Shown here: piece after piece, positions 1-13,262 of the stretch
Numbering within the stretch: position 1 is the first letter of the stretch
Layout: each line of letters begins with the position of its first letter
NCBI RefSeq assembly: GCF_031143425.1
Contig: NC_090451.1
Location: 666,748,508 to 666,812,507, forward strand
Direction: 5' to 3'
DNA length: 64,000 bases
DNA from: Pleurodeles waltl
Taxonomy: Eukaryota; Chordata; Amphibia; Caudata; Salamandridae
Program-made: the position numbers and the translations under genes
The notes under the pieces: generated by a model
Seen by the model: the letters and a program-made list of their open reading frames with translations, nothing else
The model's database searches: none
Told to the model about the DNA's origin: nothing

Positions 1-843
1 TGGGACAAGGAGACAATCAGACGTAGACCAAGAAAAGTGTGGAAGAACATGTGCACACACCCGTAGGCTTGTTTATACACCAACAAAGAAAACTCACTGT
101 GAGTAATTAGTGAAGGACATACCCGGAGGAAGAGAGACATATGCATAGTGACATTGACACTATGGTGGGGTTATTCACTTTTCAAACACGGGTACACGTC
201 CACCCAACGCAGCATAGGTACAACCATATAATGTATAGCTATTTACAGAACAGCACTACTCAAAAGTGAAAAGAACAACATTTCTACATGGAATGTTTGA
301 AAGCTAGAGACCGGCAAACACCCAAGATTGCCCAGTTATTCTGCCAGATCGCACAAGCTGCTTAACACATCTGTGTGCACACCTGCGAGGCAAATTAAAT
401 GTGCACCAAAAATAAGAAAGGAAAATGTTTTGGTACAACCCTTCGGCTTAACGTTTCAAACGCACACCTCATTAAGTGTAAAACTCACCTAACCAAGACA
501 TTATTTCACTCTTGCTGTTAGCACATCTCTGCATACCATTCGAGCTGTAGCTTGTAATGTGTGTTTGTATAACCACCTCTGGTCTAGCTTAAGCAAGGTA
601 ATGCAGAATTAATGGAGAGACACACTCTAAACAACAGTGAAATTGTTTCAAGGAAAGTCAATCACTGATAAAAGGAAAAAGTGATTCTGAGACTTGGATA
701 GGGAGTGTGACAAAACATGCATGCTGAGAAAGGTAGAATGCAGAGAGATGCGCACTGGGACGCAGGGATTGGATAGGGAAATTGGGACATGCATACAGGG
801 ACCTGGGACACTCTAAGACTCTTGCAAAAAGAGACAAGAATTT
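1..843. other. Intergenic, no gene recognised
   Basis: AT-rich unique-looking sequence with frequent stops on both strands. I see no exon-like reading frame, RNA gene or clear transposon end. Confidence 0.6.
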
Positions 844-880
844 GCAAAGCCAATAGGTCTCGCCTAGCTATTGGCTTTGC
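844..880. repeat. 13-bp inverted repeat (hairpin)
   Basis: Arms GCAAAGCCAATAG (844-856) and CTATTGGCTTTGC (868-880) are perfectly complementary with an 11-nt spacer. Variants of the same wording (CCTATTGG..TTGCCAATTCTTG) occur near 7049-7081, and a shorter form near 7371-7390, so it is probably a fragment of a dispersed repeat. Confidence 0.6.
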
Positions 881-929
881 CAATGAGTTTTAGCCATGTT
901 GTACACAAGCTGGCTGCTGTTCAGCATGG

Positions 930-2735
930 CTACAAGTTAGTGGTGTAGAGAAGAGTGGCATGAAATGCTGAAGAGTGGAATGGCAAAGAGTGGAGTCGAG
1001 GTTTGTACAGTAGAGTGGCAGAGTGCCATGTACTGGAGTGGCATAGTGTGGAGACGCGTAGAGTGGCATACACTGGAGTGGCATAGAGTAGAGTGGACCA
1101 GTATAGAATGCATTGATGTACAATGTTGCAGAGTATAGTGGCATAGAGTGCAGTAGCATTGAGTGCAGTGGCATTGAATTCAGCGGCGTACAATGCAGCT
1201 TTGTAAAATGCAATGGCGGAGATTAGAGTGGTGGATAGTAGAATGCACTGGTGTACAGTGGAGAGGCATAGAGTAGAGTGGTGCAGAGTAAGGTAACATA
1301 GACTGCAGTGGCGTAGAATGGTGCACAGTGGAATAGCATAGAGTTGAGTGATGCATAGGGCAGTGGCGCAGATTAGGGTTGAGTGGCACAGAGTGCAGTG
1401 GTGTAGAGTGGTGCAGTGTAGAGTAATATAGAGTGTTTCAGAATAGAGTATAGTGCCAAAGAGTGCAGTAGTAAAGAGTGGAGTACCATAGGGTGGAGTA
1501 GTGCAGAGTAGAGTGGTGTAGGGTTCAGTGGCGGAGAGTGCAGTGTTGCTGAGTAGAGAGTTTGAGTGCAGTGGTGTAGAGGGGAGTACAGTACAATGAT
1601 GGAGAGTAGAGTGCAGTGTCATAGAGTGCAGTGACAGTGCAGTTGTGTAGAGTGCATTGGCGTAGAGTGCAGTGGCATTGAATGGTGTGGCGCATAGTGG
1701 AGTAGAGTGGCATAGAGTGCAGTGTTACAGAATGGCGTAAAGTACAGTGGTGTATAGTGGAGTTGAGCTGAGTAGATTGGTGTGGCCTAAACTAGAGTGG
1801 TGTAGATTGTAGTGGGGAAGAGTGCAGTGGCGTAAAGTACACTGTTTGAGAGTACAGTGAAGTGGCATAGAGTGGAGTGGTTCAGGGTAGAGTACTGTTG
1901 GGTAGAGTGACAAAGAGTGTAATGGCATAGAGTAAAGTGGGGTTGAGTGCATTGGCATAAAGTGCAGTGGTTCAGAGTGGATTAGAGTAAGTGCAGTAGA
2001 TTGGTGTAAAGTGCAGGGGCATAGAGATGAGTGTTACAGAGTAAAGTGCATTGGCGTAGAGTGTATTAGCATACCGTGCAGTGACATAGAGTGCAGTGTT
2101 ACAGAATGGCGTAGAGTACATTGGTGTATAGTGAAGTTGTGCTGAGTAGATTGGTGTGGCCTAAACTAGAGTGGTGTAGATTGTAGTGGGGAAGAGTGCA
2201 GTGACGTAAAGTACATTGTTGGAGAGTACAGTGAAGTGGCATAGAGTGGAGTGGTGCAGCGTAGAGTGCAGTTGCGTAGAGTGACAAAGAGTGTAATGGC
2301 ATAGAGTAAAGTGATGTTGAGTGCATTGGCATAAAGTGTAGTGGTGCAGAGTGGATTAGAGTAGCGTACAGTGGATTTGTGTAAAGTGCAGGGGCATAGC
2401 GTTGAGTGTTACAGAGTAAAGTGCATTGGCGTAGAGTGTATTAGCATACAGTGCAGTGGCATAGATTGCAGTGTTACAGAATGGCGTGGAGTACAGTTGT
2501 GTATAGTGGAGTTGTGCTGAGTAGGTTGGTGTGGCCCAATCTAGAGTGGTGTAGATTGTAGTGGTGAAGAGTGCAGTGGTGTACAGTGGCTTTGGCATAG
2601 GGTAGAGTAGTACAGGGTAGAGTAGAGAGGCATAGTGTGAAGTAGCATAGAGTGCAGTGGTATAAGTGGAGTGGTGCAGAGTGCGGTGGCGTGGAATGGT
2701 GTAAAGTGGAATGGCGTAGATCAGAGTATGGATGG
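930..2735. repeat. Degenerate minisatellite with ~375-bp higher-order repeat
   Basis: About 1.8 kb is built from a 5/10-bp theme of the kind GTGCA-GTGGC-ATAGA. Point changes are frequent but the register is kept, so stop codons are rare on the minus strand and long Leu/His/Thr/Ser-rich frames appear there by chance. A higher-order unit is visible: the string AGTGTTACAGAATGGCGT starts at 1721, 2095 and 2470 (spacing 374 and 375), each time followed by about 150 bp of clearly related sequence containing GGTGTGGCC and GTGGTGTAGATTGTAGTG. No protein is proposed. Confidence 0.9.
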
Positions 2736-2736
2736 T

Positions 2737-2754
2737 ATGGTAGTGCACTACCAT
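2737..2754. repeat. 18-bp perfect palindrome at minisatellite edge
   Basis: ATGGTAGTGCACTACCAT equals its own reverse complement and marks where the minisatellite stops and AT-rich sequence begins. A GGTATGGTA / TACCATACC inverted pair flanks the next ~50 bp. Confidence 0.6.
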
Positions 2755-4239
2755 TACAGACAACACATTTTCAATTGAAATTACCATACCATTTGCACAG
2801 ACATACAGTTATACTAATAAAACTATACAGTACACAAACGGAAATGTGTGGAAACTGCATCACCTAGTGTAATGATTTGTTTTGATCACAATAAAGTATT
2901 TGTTTCTAACGCACTTCAGAAATAACATAAAATGTGCTTCATTCGTGTGCCTAATTCTGATATATTCTGAAATATTTACACAGTTCATTTAAATGTTGTT
3001 ATGCTAGCAAAAAACATATTTCCACCCCCAGTATCCAGCAAGATTGTCATATAAATCCTCTCACTTTGAAGTCAAAGAAAGAAAAGTAAACAAGCGCCCT
3101 CAGAAGACAGTGCCTGACATTTGACCTCAGTCTTTGAATGCACTGCAAATGTGACAAGATGAGAGCAAGATTTAAAGGCCTGTTTACAGAAAGCGAGTTT
3201 GTGGAAGAATACAGTGGCATTGAAAGGAGTGTTAGGCAACCGGAGGGACTAACTGAACCTGGAGAGCCTAAAGCAAATAAAGCCAGCAAAGAGAAAGCCA
3301 GAACACGTGAGTTAAAAACCACAAAGGCAATGGCAATCAACGGGCGGAATGGACGTTTAGGTCAGCTTTCTGAAAATCCCCAAGATGTCTTTAGCAAACC
3401 AGACAGCTATGCTGTCTGGTAGGCTTCGACCTAAAAAAAGACATGATGCATGAAGAAGTGGAGGCACTAACACCCACAAAATAGCAGAAACACAAGGCCC
3501 TCTGGCCATACCCACATTGGTTATTTGTAGGGGTGTGAGAAATGTTATTAAGTGTGCGAAATTCACAAAATATGGCAATTTTGCATTAATTCGAAATTCT
3601 GCAAATTTTGTAGGTGTGAAATGACGCACTGTTTTTTAGTACATTTTTCCTTGAGCAGAAAATGTCTTGCAGGAATCTGGTTCATGCTGAGAAAAGGCTT
3701 CAATGAGATATTTTCTCATCAAGCCAGCCCTTTTATATGAATGTGGTGTGCCACTGAACATGAGGTATGCCCTCATGTTGAATTTTCAAGTGAAACTACT
3801 CAATTAGTTTTGCACGTGTGTGCAAAATTGTGAAAAAAATCACATTTTCACCCCTTTATTTAGGAAGGATATCAAACGTTTTTGTGACACTGGCAGCGCT
3901 TTGTGAAGCTTTCAGTTCGGTGTGACGTTCACAAAGTTTCCCAGTTGACCTTCACCAAAGCCTGTGCAGTCTTTAGCTGCAGAGCTACATAATGTTGTAT
4001 TATTCAGGGCCTGATTACTGGTGGGCTGGAGGTGGGGTGATATTTATCATACTCCATAAGGTCCGATACAGCTGGGATCAGACTTTATCAGCTTCAATAT
4101 TTACCACCAAATACAACTATTGCCCCTCACTGTGACATAAAATGCAGATTTTGGTGCTCCCACACCACCATCTGCATGTTCTGTTTTTTGTTTTTTACAG
4201 GGTAATTTTAAAAATCGTAATATGAAATCAGACTTGACC
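2755..4239. other. Intergenic; one short hairpin at 3398-3420
   Basis: No gene recognised. A perfect 10-bp inverted repeat (ACCAGACAGC, 3-nt loop, GCTGTCTGGT) lies at 3398-3420. A 94-codon open frame at 3138-3422 has no family features I recognise and is not called. Confidence 0.5.
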
Positions 4240-4870
4240 ATTACATTGGATTTTATGTTACTATGTGCCCTTGAATCATTTTTCTAGCTACTCCCAAACT
4301 GAAGTTAAGCATTATAAGGTGTTATAATGTAACCCAATGCTCTCTTATGGGAGAACTAGCCACACTGAAAAATGGCTTTCAAGGTTTTCACTGCCAGGCT
4401 GCGTAAAACATAAAATATACATGTCCTACTTTTTAAATTCCATGCACCCTACCCCGTGGGCATTTAGGGCTTAAATTAGTGGTGACTTATACGTTTTTTA
4501 AAAGAAGGTCTAGCCCTGGCAAAAGGTTTATTTTTCCAAGGCAAATTGGAAATGTTAAACTGCACAGCCAGTCTGCAGAGGCAGGCCTAGAGAGATGCTT
4601 TCACGGTCGCATTAGTGGTGGCACAGTATGTGTTATGGTAACATTAACTTACAGTCCCTGGGTACACAGTTGACATTAGGGCCATATAGGCAAATTAAAT
4701 ATCCCAATCGCGAGGCTAGACAGTTTCAACATTTTAGGGGTCAGACCACATGTACTGGCAGTGGACAGCAGTTTCCCATGGGCAGAGTCCAAAAGCTAGT
4801 AAACAATGGGGGTGGCCACGAAAGTAAGGGGCATTTTCCTCCACAGTTTATCAGGGACTGTGTAGATATT
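4240..4870 (+). repeat. High-copy dispersed repeat, class uncertain
   Basis: The text running from CTTGAATCATTTTTCTAGC through CCCAATGCTCTCTTATGGG, TACATGTCCTACTTTTTAAA and ACTGCACAGCCAGTCTGCAG resembles a repeat I know as very common in newt genomes, often next to LTR retrotransposon sequence. That recognition is from memory and I cannot assign LTR or SINE class here. Ends are approximate; no coding domain is visible. Confidence 0.4.
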
Positions 4871-6276
4871 GATTCTGTAATCTCAACCGGTAATTCCTCT
4901 TCAGGAAAGGCATTGGCCAACCACTACGGGACATGAAGATGACAGCCAGGGGCCTTGTCTATGAATGGTCCAACTATGCACACCTAGCCTTATGCGAGTC
5001 CTTCTTTGTTTCAACTGTTTTTTACCTTCTTTACTCTTTTCTCACTTATTTGTCTTTGGATCAAATGTGTTGTGCCAAAACTGTGGAATAGCTGTTGTAA
5101 TAGAGCGTAATTCCAATTATTGGTCCTTGGAGCCTTCATTGCCCACTTTTGATTGCTGATGAAAAATTATGTTTGCATACTACCCAGACAGACAGAGGAT
5201 AGTCACTGAGTTCTTAATTTTCAGTAAAATGACATCCACAATATCAGTATCTTAACAGCTTTTTTGATTCGATACCTGTTGCTATACAAACCTTAAGAAC
5301 AGGATAAGACCACCTTCCATATACTTCTTACAGGAAATGTTTATCGGGATCTCTCTACCATATGTTCAGGCAATTGCTCATGGCCTCTCACCCCCACATG
5401 CTTATATAATGGAACAGATTCCTGCGTTAATGATGACATCCTATAAGGACACAGAAGTCACATATTTGACCACTGGGCTCTCTGATACATAATTTTTCAA
5501 AACCAAAAAGATTTGTAATTGAAAGATACAGTATAAAAGGTATTATGTTTTGTGCTATATGCAGGGCCACTGAAATTATGCCTGGGTCAAATTATGTGAC
5601 AAGGCACCCTAAATTAAGAATCAGGAAACTGTAATAATGTGCATATTCTATAGCAGTAATATTTCAATCTATTGCCATTTTAAATCCCATTAACATGTCT
5701 TGGCAAAGTTTTCACTGCATTATTACCAGGTAAACACCGGAACATAGAAATCAAAAACTAAAAAGCAACCAGTTGACTTTTGCAAAGAGTCCTGAAATGC
5801 TTTTTAGCAACTTTTGATCCATTTTCGGTAGAAACTATTTTTTTACTAAAATCTGCACATTTTGCAGGACTTGGCTGTGTGAAAAATGTGTAAATTCATA
5901 ACTATGTAGAAAACCCCATAGAATCACATAAATCCACGTGTCTTGTGATTAAGACTTCTAACATGCCGCTCCTTTGTACCAGCTTCTCTTTTCCTTCTAG
6001 CACTGTGTTCATTTTATTGTACTTTTTAAAATAGCGCTTTCCAGACTTCTGCAATAATGACACACCGCACTGCATCGCGGACTTCAGACTGCGAGATTTG
6101 CATACAAAACACACATGTTTTAGTACTTATTCAAATATGACTTATTTGAGATATAATCATAGGTGCATTGAAGAGAAATTGACTGCTTCTCTACTGTGGC
6201 ACAGATGTTCCATGGACACAGATTTTTACTTTGCTTGTATTTTTGGGGTGTGACCAAGGGTCAGATTTACTTGTTT
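4871..6276. other. Intergenic, nothing recognised
   Basis: AT-rich, stop-dense in all frames. No transposon ends, tandem repeat or RNA-like fold stands out. Confidence 0.5.
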
Positions 6277-6294
6277 AATATATATATACACACT

Positions 6295-6392
<98 letters not shown>
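6277..6392. repeat. Compound microsatellite (TA)n(CA)n(TA)n
   Basis: A short TA run passes into an uninterrupted CA block and then about 65 bp of alternating TA. The two short open frames across it on either strand are repeat translation, not genes. Confidence 0.95.
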
Positions 6393-8012
6393 GTGAATGG
6401 AGGCTTTCTGACCGATCACATGTGGGCATCTGCTTAAAAAGAAGTGCTCTCCAATGCCACGACCTTTATATTGCCAATGCTTTTTTTCTTTCCATCCTTT
6501 AGCATTTTTAACTCTGACTTCTGTTAAATTTGACATTCATATTTTGTTTCCGCCCAATGCAGCATACAGTAATGAGTCAGTATACTTTACTTATTGGTTC
6601 TTTTCACTTTAATGGACTGCACAAAGCATGTCCATATTATTTAAAGGTGCTTAAAAATAATCCATTTACCTTCAGTGAAGTAGCCAGATTAAAGTCTGCC
6701 TTTTTATATTTTTAACTTTTTCCTCCAATTTTTAATATGACTATTTTGGATGCCCAGATAGATGGCGGCTTGTTTTCTGTTTCTATTTAACATTTTTATA
6801 TGTTCGACTAACACTGAAGTTAATTGTTATTTGGATGCCTGGTTAGGTGGTAGTTTTACTTCTGCATAGCACAAGTAAAAATCTTTAAAAAATCTCAAGT
6901 AAAACGGACACATTAGCAAGCATTGTTTACGATTAAAATGTTTAAAGCAAGCATACTGCAGCCATGTTTAGCTGGTAGCATGTTTTTTTTTGCTGACTTA
7001 AGCTTGTAACTAACATTTTTTTAAAAGATTACCCATCGCTCAGCTTGCCAAGCCCAGACCTATTGGTTTTGCCAATTCTTGTTGTTGTTACTCATCACTG
7101 CGTGTTGAAATTAAATCGTACTGTAACTGAAAGTCAATAATACCTCTTTTTTTGTGTAAATAAGAATGATATATTCCTTTGTTGTCCTTTACAAAGAAAA
7201 TAAGGTTTATAGACCTGTTCTAAGTACGCCTGCCTGCTAGGAAGCACAACACTGTTCTGTTAAAATTATATGTGCTGGTTAACTTATTGTTACATTTTTT
7301 ATTGTGTGAATATAGGCAGCTCTTTCGACCCATAAAAAACAGCCATTGCACCAGTTGCCAAGGAAACATCAATGGGCTTTGCCAATGCTTATTTATAATC
7401 CCATTCCATACGCCATCCTGGCTGGCTCAGGTTTTTGTTTTTCTGTTCAGTCTACGAAACAGAACCTATAGCTGCAAGCTGTTTTTACTTTCGCAAATTA
7501 ATTGTTTTGTTTACTGGAATGTTGTATCTCATTTTTCATGTGTTTTTTTCCACGTGTAGGGGGAGAAGAAGAATGCTTTTCATTCCTTCTGATAGTGTCA
7601 GGGCTTTAGCAGCCAGCAAACTGTGTTTGTTAATTTGATTTCGAGGGACCAATGAAGAAGCGTGAAGGGATGTCAGAGTCATTATCACTTTTTTTGACGA
7701 ATGGGTTTTAAGCAAATTCTATACTCAAGCATCATTGACAGTTTCTGGGCTCGACAAGAATGTTTTAAAATAGTGGTCATTGGTTTTGATTGACACCAAA
7801 ACTATGGCCACAGCCAGTAAAGTTTTTTCACTGCACTCGGAACAGAATACCCAACCGATTTGTTTATTCCTGAATCCTTAAGAATATGTCTGGATGTATT
7901 GCAATGGAGAGGTAAATTGTAATTATGGAGAAAGAAATAACGCCTTAACAACAAACTGATCCCCAGTCAGCCATCAGCTCAGATGACCGTCAAAGACCAT
8001 GGCAGACATACA
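6393..8012. other. Intergenic with dispersed CCTATTGG/TTGCCAAT motif
   Basis: No gene recognised. Two stretches (7049-7081 and 7371-7390) share wording with the hairpin at 844-880. The sequence ends at the left terminus of the Harbinger element, where ACA at 8010-8012 is the candidate target-site copy. Confidence 0.5.
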
Positions 8013-8270
8013 GGGGGCCATTACGAGTCTGGCAGGTCCAGGACCGCCATGTCGTCGTCAGCGGTCGTACCACCAACAGGTTGGCGGAGAAGACCACCAA
8101 ATTATAACCATGGCGGTCTTCCCAGCAGAAGACAGCCAAACTACCGCCAGTACCGCTAGTGTTCAGGCTGCCACAGATGGCGGTAGACACCTTCAGGCTG
8201 GCGGGGACCATGTTTCTGCCGGACACATTATGAGGCTGCACACCGCCAAAGTTTCCGCCGCGATCGAACC
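8013..8270 (+). repeat. Left terminal and subterminal region of Harbinger element
   Basis: Terminal inverted repeat at 8013-8033, followed by ~230 bp rich in ACCGCC/GGCGGT words (near 8052-8062, 8083-8088, 8122-8128, 8150-8157, 8180-8185). The mirror arrangement is at the right end. In related elements subterminal repeats bind the Myb-like protein; that role here is inferred. Confidence 0.65.
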
Positions 8271-8535
8271 TCCATGAAAATCCTGGCAGATACCAACTCA
8301 ATAAAAGGAGACACTCACCTTCAGGAACATATGCCAGAATGGAGCCGCCATAGAACCCAAACTGGAAGTCTTCCCACTGCTCCTGCTCCTGCTCCCACAA
8401 TGAGTCTGGAACCAGCAACGGCAACGAAGACAACAACCATGAGTACACACACCTACCTGACACTATAAGGAAAACCTAAAGTACACACAACATACACATC
8501 CGGGGCGGCAGGCGACGGTGAAACACACACATAAC

Positions 8536-8640
8536 CACACACCCAAACGCGCACACACACACACACACACACTCATACACACATGCACACCCATACTACA
8601 CACACATGCACACCCATACTATACTCACCCCATGGGCAAC
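8536..8640. repeat. CA-rich microsatellite with a short tandem duplication
   Basis: A CA run is followed by a direct duplication in which ACACACATGCACACCCATAC appears twice about 26 bp apart (near 8576 and 8602). It lies in the low-complexity AC-rich tract between the left end and the Myb-like gene. Confidence 0.8.
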
Positions 8641-9229
8641 ACACACACGTGAAAGACACAAAGCAACTCGCAGATACACAGCACCGGCACAGACGAACAC
8701 AACAATACACAACAGCACCGATACACACCACAACAGTAACTAAACCAAGCGATTTCAGTACACACCTCCACATGACGCCACATACATACTACAACACGTA
8801 ACAACACCTGACATACATTAAACACCATCACACAGCCATACAACAAAACATATCTCATAGCATGCTAACACAACGCGTCATTCATATGTATCACCAAACA
8901 CACAACAACCACACAAGGACACACAACACCACTGCACATCTCAACACAAACAATACACAATTAATCAACACATATGCATGTACCTAACACAACCATATCC
9001 TAGACACAATACACAGCAACCACAGCGGCACAAAAGCCAGGGCCACACACACACATGCAAGCCAGACACTACAGCTGGCATAACCCACACACAAACAAAC
9101 CAAATGTGCCAAAGTCCAGACAGCCACGTTGAAAGAAAGGCAAGACAAGTATGTTACCATCGAAGCCAACAACAGGTTGGGTCAGATGTATTAAAATAAT
9201 GTTCAATTTGTTAAAAATAATATATACAA

Positions 9230-12200
9230 CTATTTACATATCTCAGCCCATTGGGCATTCCAATGTACCAAGAGGCACAAATTGCACCTCTGTGTGCCCC
9301 AACTCCTGACTGCCAAATGACCTCCACAGGGTAGGGCATCAAAGGGGCAGGCAGGCACCTCAGGGGTTGGAGAGGTTGGGGGGGGTGGTTTGGGTTTGAG
9401 AGGGGGGTCTTTGGGTTTGGGCTTGGGAGGGGAGTTCTTAGGCTTGGGTTTGGGAGGGGTCGACTTCTTGGCAGGAGAAGGGGCATGGGTACTAGCAGAG
9501 GGAGGCGGGGAGGACTTGGGACTGGAAGGACTGGACTTGGGGAGGGACACAGAACGTTTGCGAGTATCAAAGGGTGGGAGAGGAGTAGGGAACAGGGAAA
9601 ACTCAGCAAGGAAATGCTTTTTTGACACACAGGGACGGTCATGGCAAAAGGGTTTGGGAGTAGAGGTAGAGGGAGTGGTTGCAGGAGGTGTAGGTGTAGA
9701 TGTCTCGGGTGCAAGTGCGTGCGATGAATGCTTGTGGGTGTGTGTTGGGTGGGTGAGTGTGGGCGTTTATGTGTTTTGGGAGGAGATGCCATGCTGGATT
9801 GGTGACTGTCTGTTGGGGTGGTGACTGCAGGTATGGTAGGTGTGCTGCATGTGGGCATTTCAGTGGTTGTGGTGGCTGCTGATGTGACTGGGGTGGATGT
9901 CTGCAGGTCTGCTATTGTACTGACTATGAGTGAGATAAGAGTTGTTGCTGGATCTGTCCAAGTTGGTGTGGTGGGTGCAGGTGTGTCTGGTGTAGTGTCT
10001 GTGAAGGAGAGGGTGGTAGGAGAGTTGGTGCAGGTAGTGGATTTTGGTGTGTCTGCAGGTGGGTGTTGTTTGTCTGCATGCCAGTAGGGGGTCTTGTGGT
10101 GCTTGTGTGTGTCAGTCATACTTTTGGCTGTTGAGGTGGATGCTGTCATGTGTATGTATGCTCTGGTTGGGTTTGGGAAGAGGGGTTTGGGTTTCGGTAG
10201 AGGTAGGTGGAGGGGGGACGGTAGACAAAGGGTGACTGGCTGCCGTCAGTGTGGAGGCCAGAGCCTAAAAGGATCTCTGTAGGCCAGCCAGTGCACTGTG
10301 AATGCCCTCCAGGATGCATTGCTCTGCTTGACTTAAGCTACCAGTCCCTGGATGGCATTCACAATGGTCGGCAGACCTTCAGAGATCGACCTCAGGAGGT
10401 CAAATGCCTCCTCACTGAGGGCAGCAGGGCTGACTGGGGCAGGGGCAGAGGTGCCTGCGGTGAAAGAGACGCCCACCCTCCTGGGTGAGTGGGCACGGGC
10501 AACTGGGTGGGGAGGTACAGGGAGGGCGGTGGTAGTAAGGGGGGTGGCGGACAATGATGGTGCTGGGGTGGTCCCAGAAGGGTCCACCACTGCTAGGGAG
10601 TGTCCACTGGAGGAGGATTCTGAGGATGATGGTGAAGATTCGGTCTCCCCCATGGCACTACCTTCGCCCTCCATTCCACTGGCTCCATCGCTGTCGCTGG
10701 TAGCAGCACTCCAGGTCCCGTGGCCTGCAGCATCCCCACTCGCCTGTGCCCCTTCTCCTTCACCTGCTGATGCTAACAAATAGAGAGAGAAAAGTGGGGC
10801 GGGAGAGAGAGGGGTAACACATACCTCACATCCACACTTGTAAGCAAGCACATCTGTCACTATACTATCCTGCCTAGGCAATCTCAGGTGCCAATACACA
10901 TGTGCTCCATCATGTCACATGTAACCAATATCCATCGCTGTGTGCCAACCCACACACCCACATAAACATCCAAGTAACTGCACCACTGGAGTCATCCACA
11001 TGAACACCACCATAGCCATGTCTGCATGCACAACATGCCCTGTGTGAAGTACTAATGTATACATGAATTCACATAAGAGCTCACCATACTCCTATCACCT
11101 ATTGGAATTGCAGCTGATTTAACCTAACACATCACGCCTGAACAGTTACAACAGCTGATCAGTCCATATCCTTTGTGAGATATCCATGACAGTGAATACC
11201 ACTATAGTCACAAACCACACAGCATCTGCCTGCAACATCACATGGCTGACATAACACTCTGTGCAATATTGGTAATTTTCACTAATGACTGATTGAGCCA
11301 GTACAAGTGGACATCCATAGAGGTGACATGGGTACAGGCGTGTGATTGGTCTAAACCAATCACAGAGGAAAATCTCCAAACAACAATTACATATCTGTCA
11401 CCACAAGCCATACGTCTAAGTGCATCTACAATGGCCCATTTTGCACATATATCTCAATCTATACCAATTCACGGAGTGGAGTTTCATGACTGATGAACAT
11501 CAGGAACACACATTTGACATAATTATCTACAGAGCAAACCACCACACATGCATTTCCACCAGTAGGAATTGACAACACCAGAACACCACCCTCAATCACA
11601 CCACGCCTCATTAGTGAATACCTGTACCGAAGTCCTGTTTCCACACACCACTGGGGCTGAATACATAGTTGAAATATGCAAAAACGGCCCTACAGCCATG
11701 CATTGGCACTGCTCTCAGCAGTGGAAGTGCAACATACATCTGACATCAGCATATCATTAGTGATACAATACCCAGTCCTGTCAAATCACCCACTTCTGCT
11801 AGGCCAAGGCAGGCTGACATGTTCACACTTCATCAGATGTGTCCACAAGTAACAATTCGGACATGATGCAGGCAGATACTGAGCTATGTAGCACTGTAAC
11901 AGCGAGGGCATTGGTAAACATTGATTTTACATTTCACGTTGTGAATGAAGGTGTCTGTCTAAGCAGTTACCACCTCTAGTACAACCCCATTTTGTTGAAG
12001 GTTTCATCCCCACAATTCTAGCACTTAGAAATTCATGATGTTTGCAATCAGACCATTTCTAAGCTACATTACCAATAAGCCTCCCATTCAAACCTTCACA
12101 TATCCAATAGGTAGCAGATTACCAATATAAGGGAATTCAAATGTCAAGCCATTAGTCCAGTCATACCCAAGCCATATATGTGATGGATCTGTGATTGCTG

Positions 12201-13262
12201 ACTCACATGGAGTCTACACCAGTACCAGTACCCGATGACGATAGTCCCTATGGTGAAAGCAGAGTCAAACGTTTGCATACACAGCTGGGCCATACAGATC
12301 GGAGTTAACTGACACTTTGAACCACTAATGCCCTAATGCCGAGGGATGGAGGAGGTAATACTCAATGGCACACAAGCTCACATCCATAGTAAAAGCAGGA
12401 TGGAGTCACATATGTGCCAAACTGATGAGACCTTCTCCACAATGCAGACATGGAGAATACTGGAAATGAGAGAAGTACATCCACTGACAGCAAACCATCA
12501 ACACGCATCTACAAGTAATGTTCAGACCGGTTGGTAACTACCCATTAACCCTAAGTAAATTTTCATGTAGCATTGACTACATTGTCACCAAAGCTACAGT
12601 GAGGTAGCTAAACCCATAAACTCTATGCAAGTCCCAGGTTACAGACTTTACTTACCACCTTGTGGCTGCTGTACTGCCCTCAAATGCCTATCCTCCTCAG
12701 GGTAGGCCTCTGCCAATAGGCTGGCCATTAATGGGGTCAGGGTCCGACAAGCACCCTCCCTCGTTGGGAGGACATCCCCAGCTGGGTCTCTGAGGTCTTC
12801 TGGGCCCAGCACCTCAGGTATTCCCACCACTTGCAACAATGGGTGCTCTGCCAGCTATGGATCCCCAGGGTTCTCACTTTCTTGGCGATGGCACGCCAGA
12901 TCCCTTTCTTTTGATGGGCGATCACCTGCATGCATGACACATACAAAAGGAGAAGGTCATGTAAACTGGCACCATACTAACAGGACAGGTCTAGACACTT
13001 CAGACTCACCAAGTGCCCCAACATACCTATCCTCACTGCACACACATCATGTCCTCTGCTGGCATCTGTACTCCCTCACCGGTACAGTTGCCACATACAC
13101 CGTCACACACACCCCTATCACACATGACTAGGGCATTGGTCTCACTTGTTCATCTGGTGCTCCATATAGCTGTCCATACAGGGGTCGGACATCGTCCACA
13201 AGCTTCATCAGCTCTTCTGGAGTGAAGGCTGGGGTCCTATCATCTCTAGGACGTGGCACGAT
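9230..13262 (-). pseudogene. Harbinger Myb/SANT-like DNA-binding protein, three exons, broken
   Basis: Harbinger elements encode a Myb/trihelix-like partner that brings the nuclease to the transposon ends. Three exons read on the minus strand. Exon 1 (13262-13146) encodes FTPEELMKLVDDVRPLYGQL and ends at a CAA|GTGAG donor. Exon 2 (12925-12656), after an AG acceptor, encodes HQKKGIWRAIAKKVRTLG and the following WQSTHC..KWWE..RCWA, a tryptophan-spaced helix-turn-helix, and ends at a GTAAGT donor. Exon 3 starts at 10772 after TTAG; the reading phase joins correctly. It is acidic and Ser-rich (SSPSSSESSSS), then Thr/Pro-rich, and ends near 9230 with a Lys-Pro-rich tail. Damage: the expected start is ATC where an ATG would fit, there is a one-base shift in exon 2 near 12765, a TAA just after the GLVA codons near 10333, and further stops and a frame change between 10270 and 9630. 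Exon limits are predicted from splice signals. Confidence 0.75.

Noticed and set aside
930..2787. Long minus-strand open frames (up to 230 codons) rich in Leu, His, Thr and Ser
   Set aside because: They are translations of the GTGCA/GTGGC minisatellite in several overlapping frames. Openness follows from the repeat composition, and no frame is favoured.
6196..6536. Short frames across the CA/TA microsatellite
   Set aside because: They encode only His-Thr or Ile-Tyr runs from the dinucleotide repeat.
9390..10087. Plus-strand Gly/Val-rich frames within the Harbinger element
   Set aside because: They are the antisense of the Pro/Thr/Lys-rich tail of the Myb-like gene on the minus strand.
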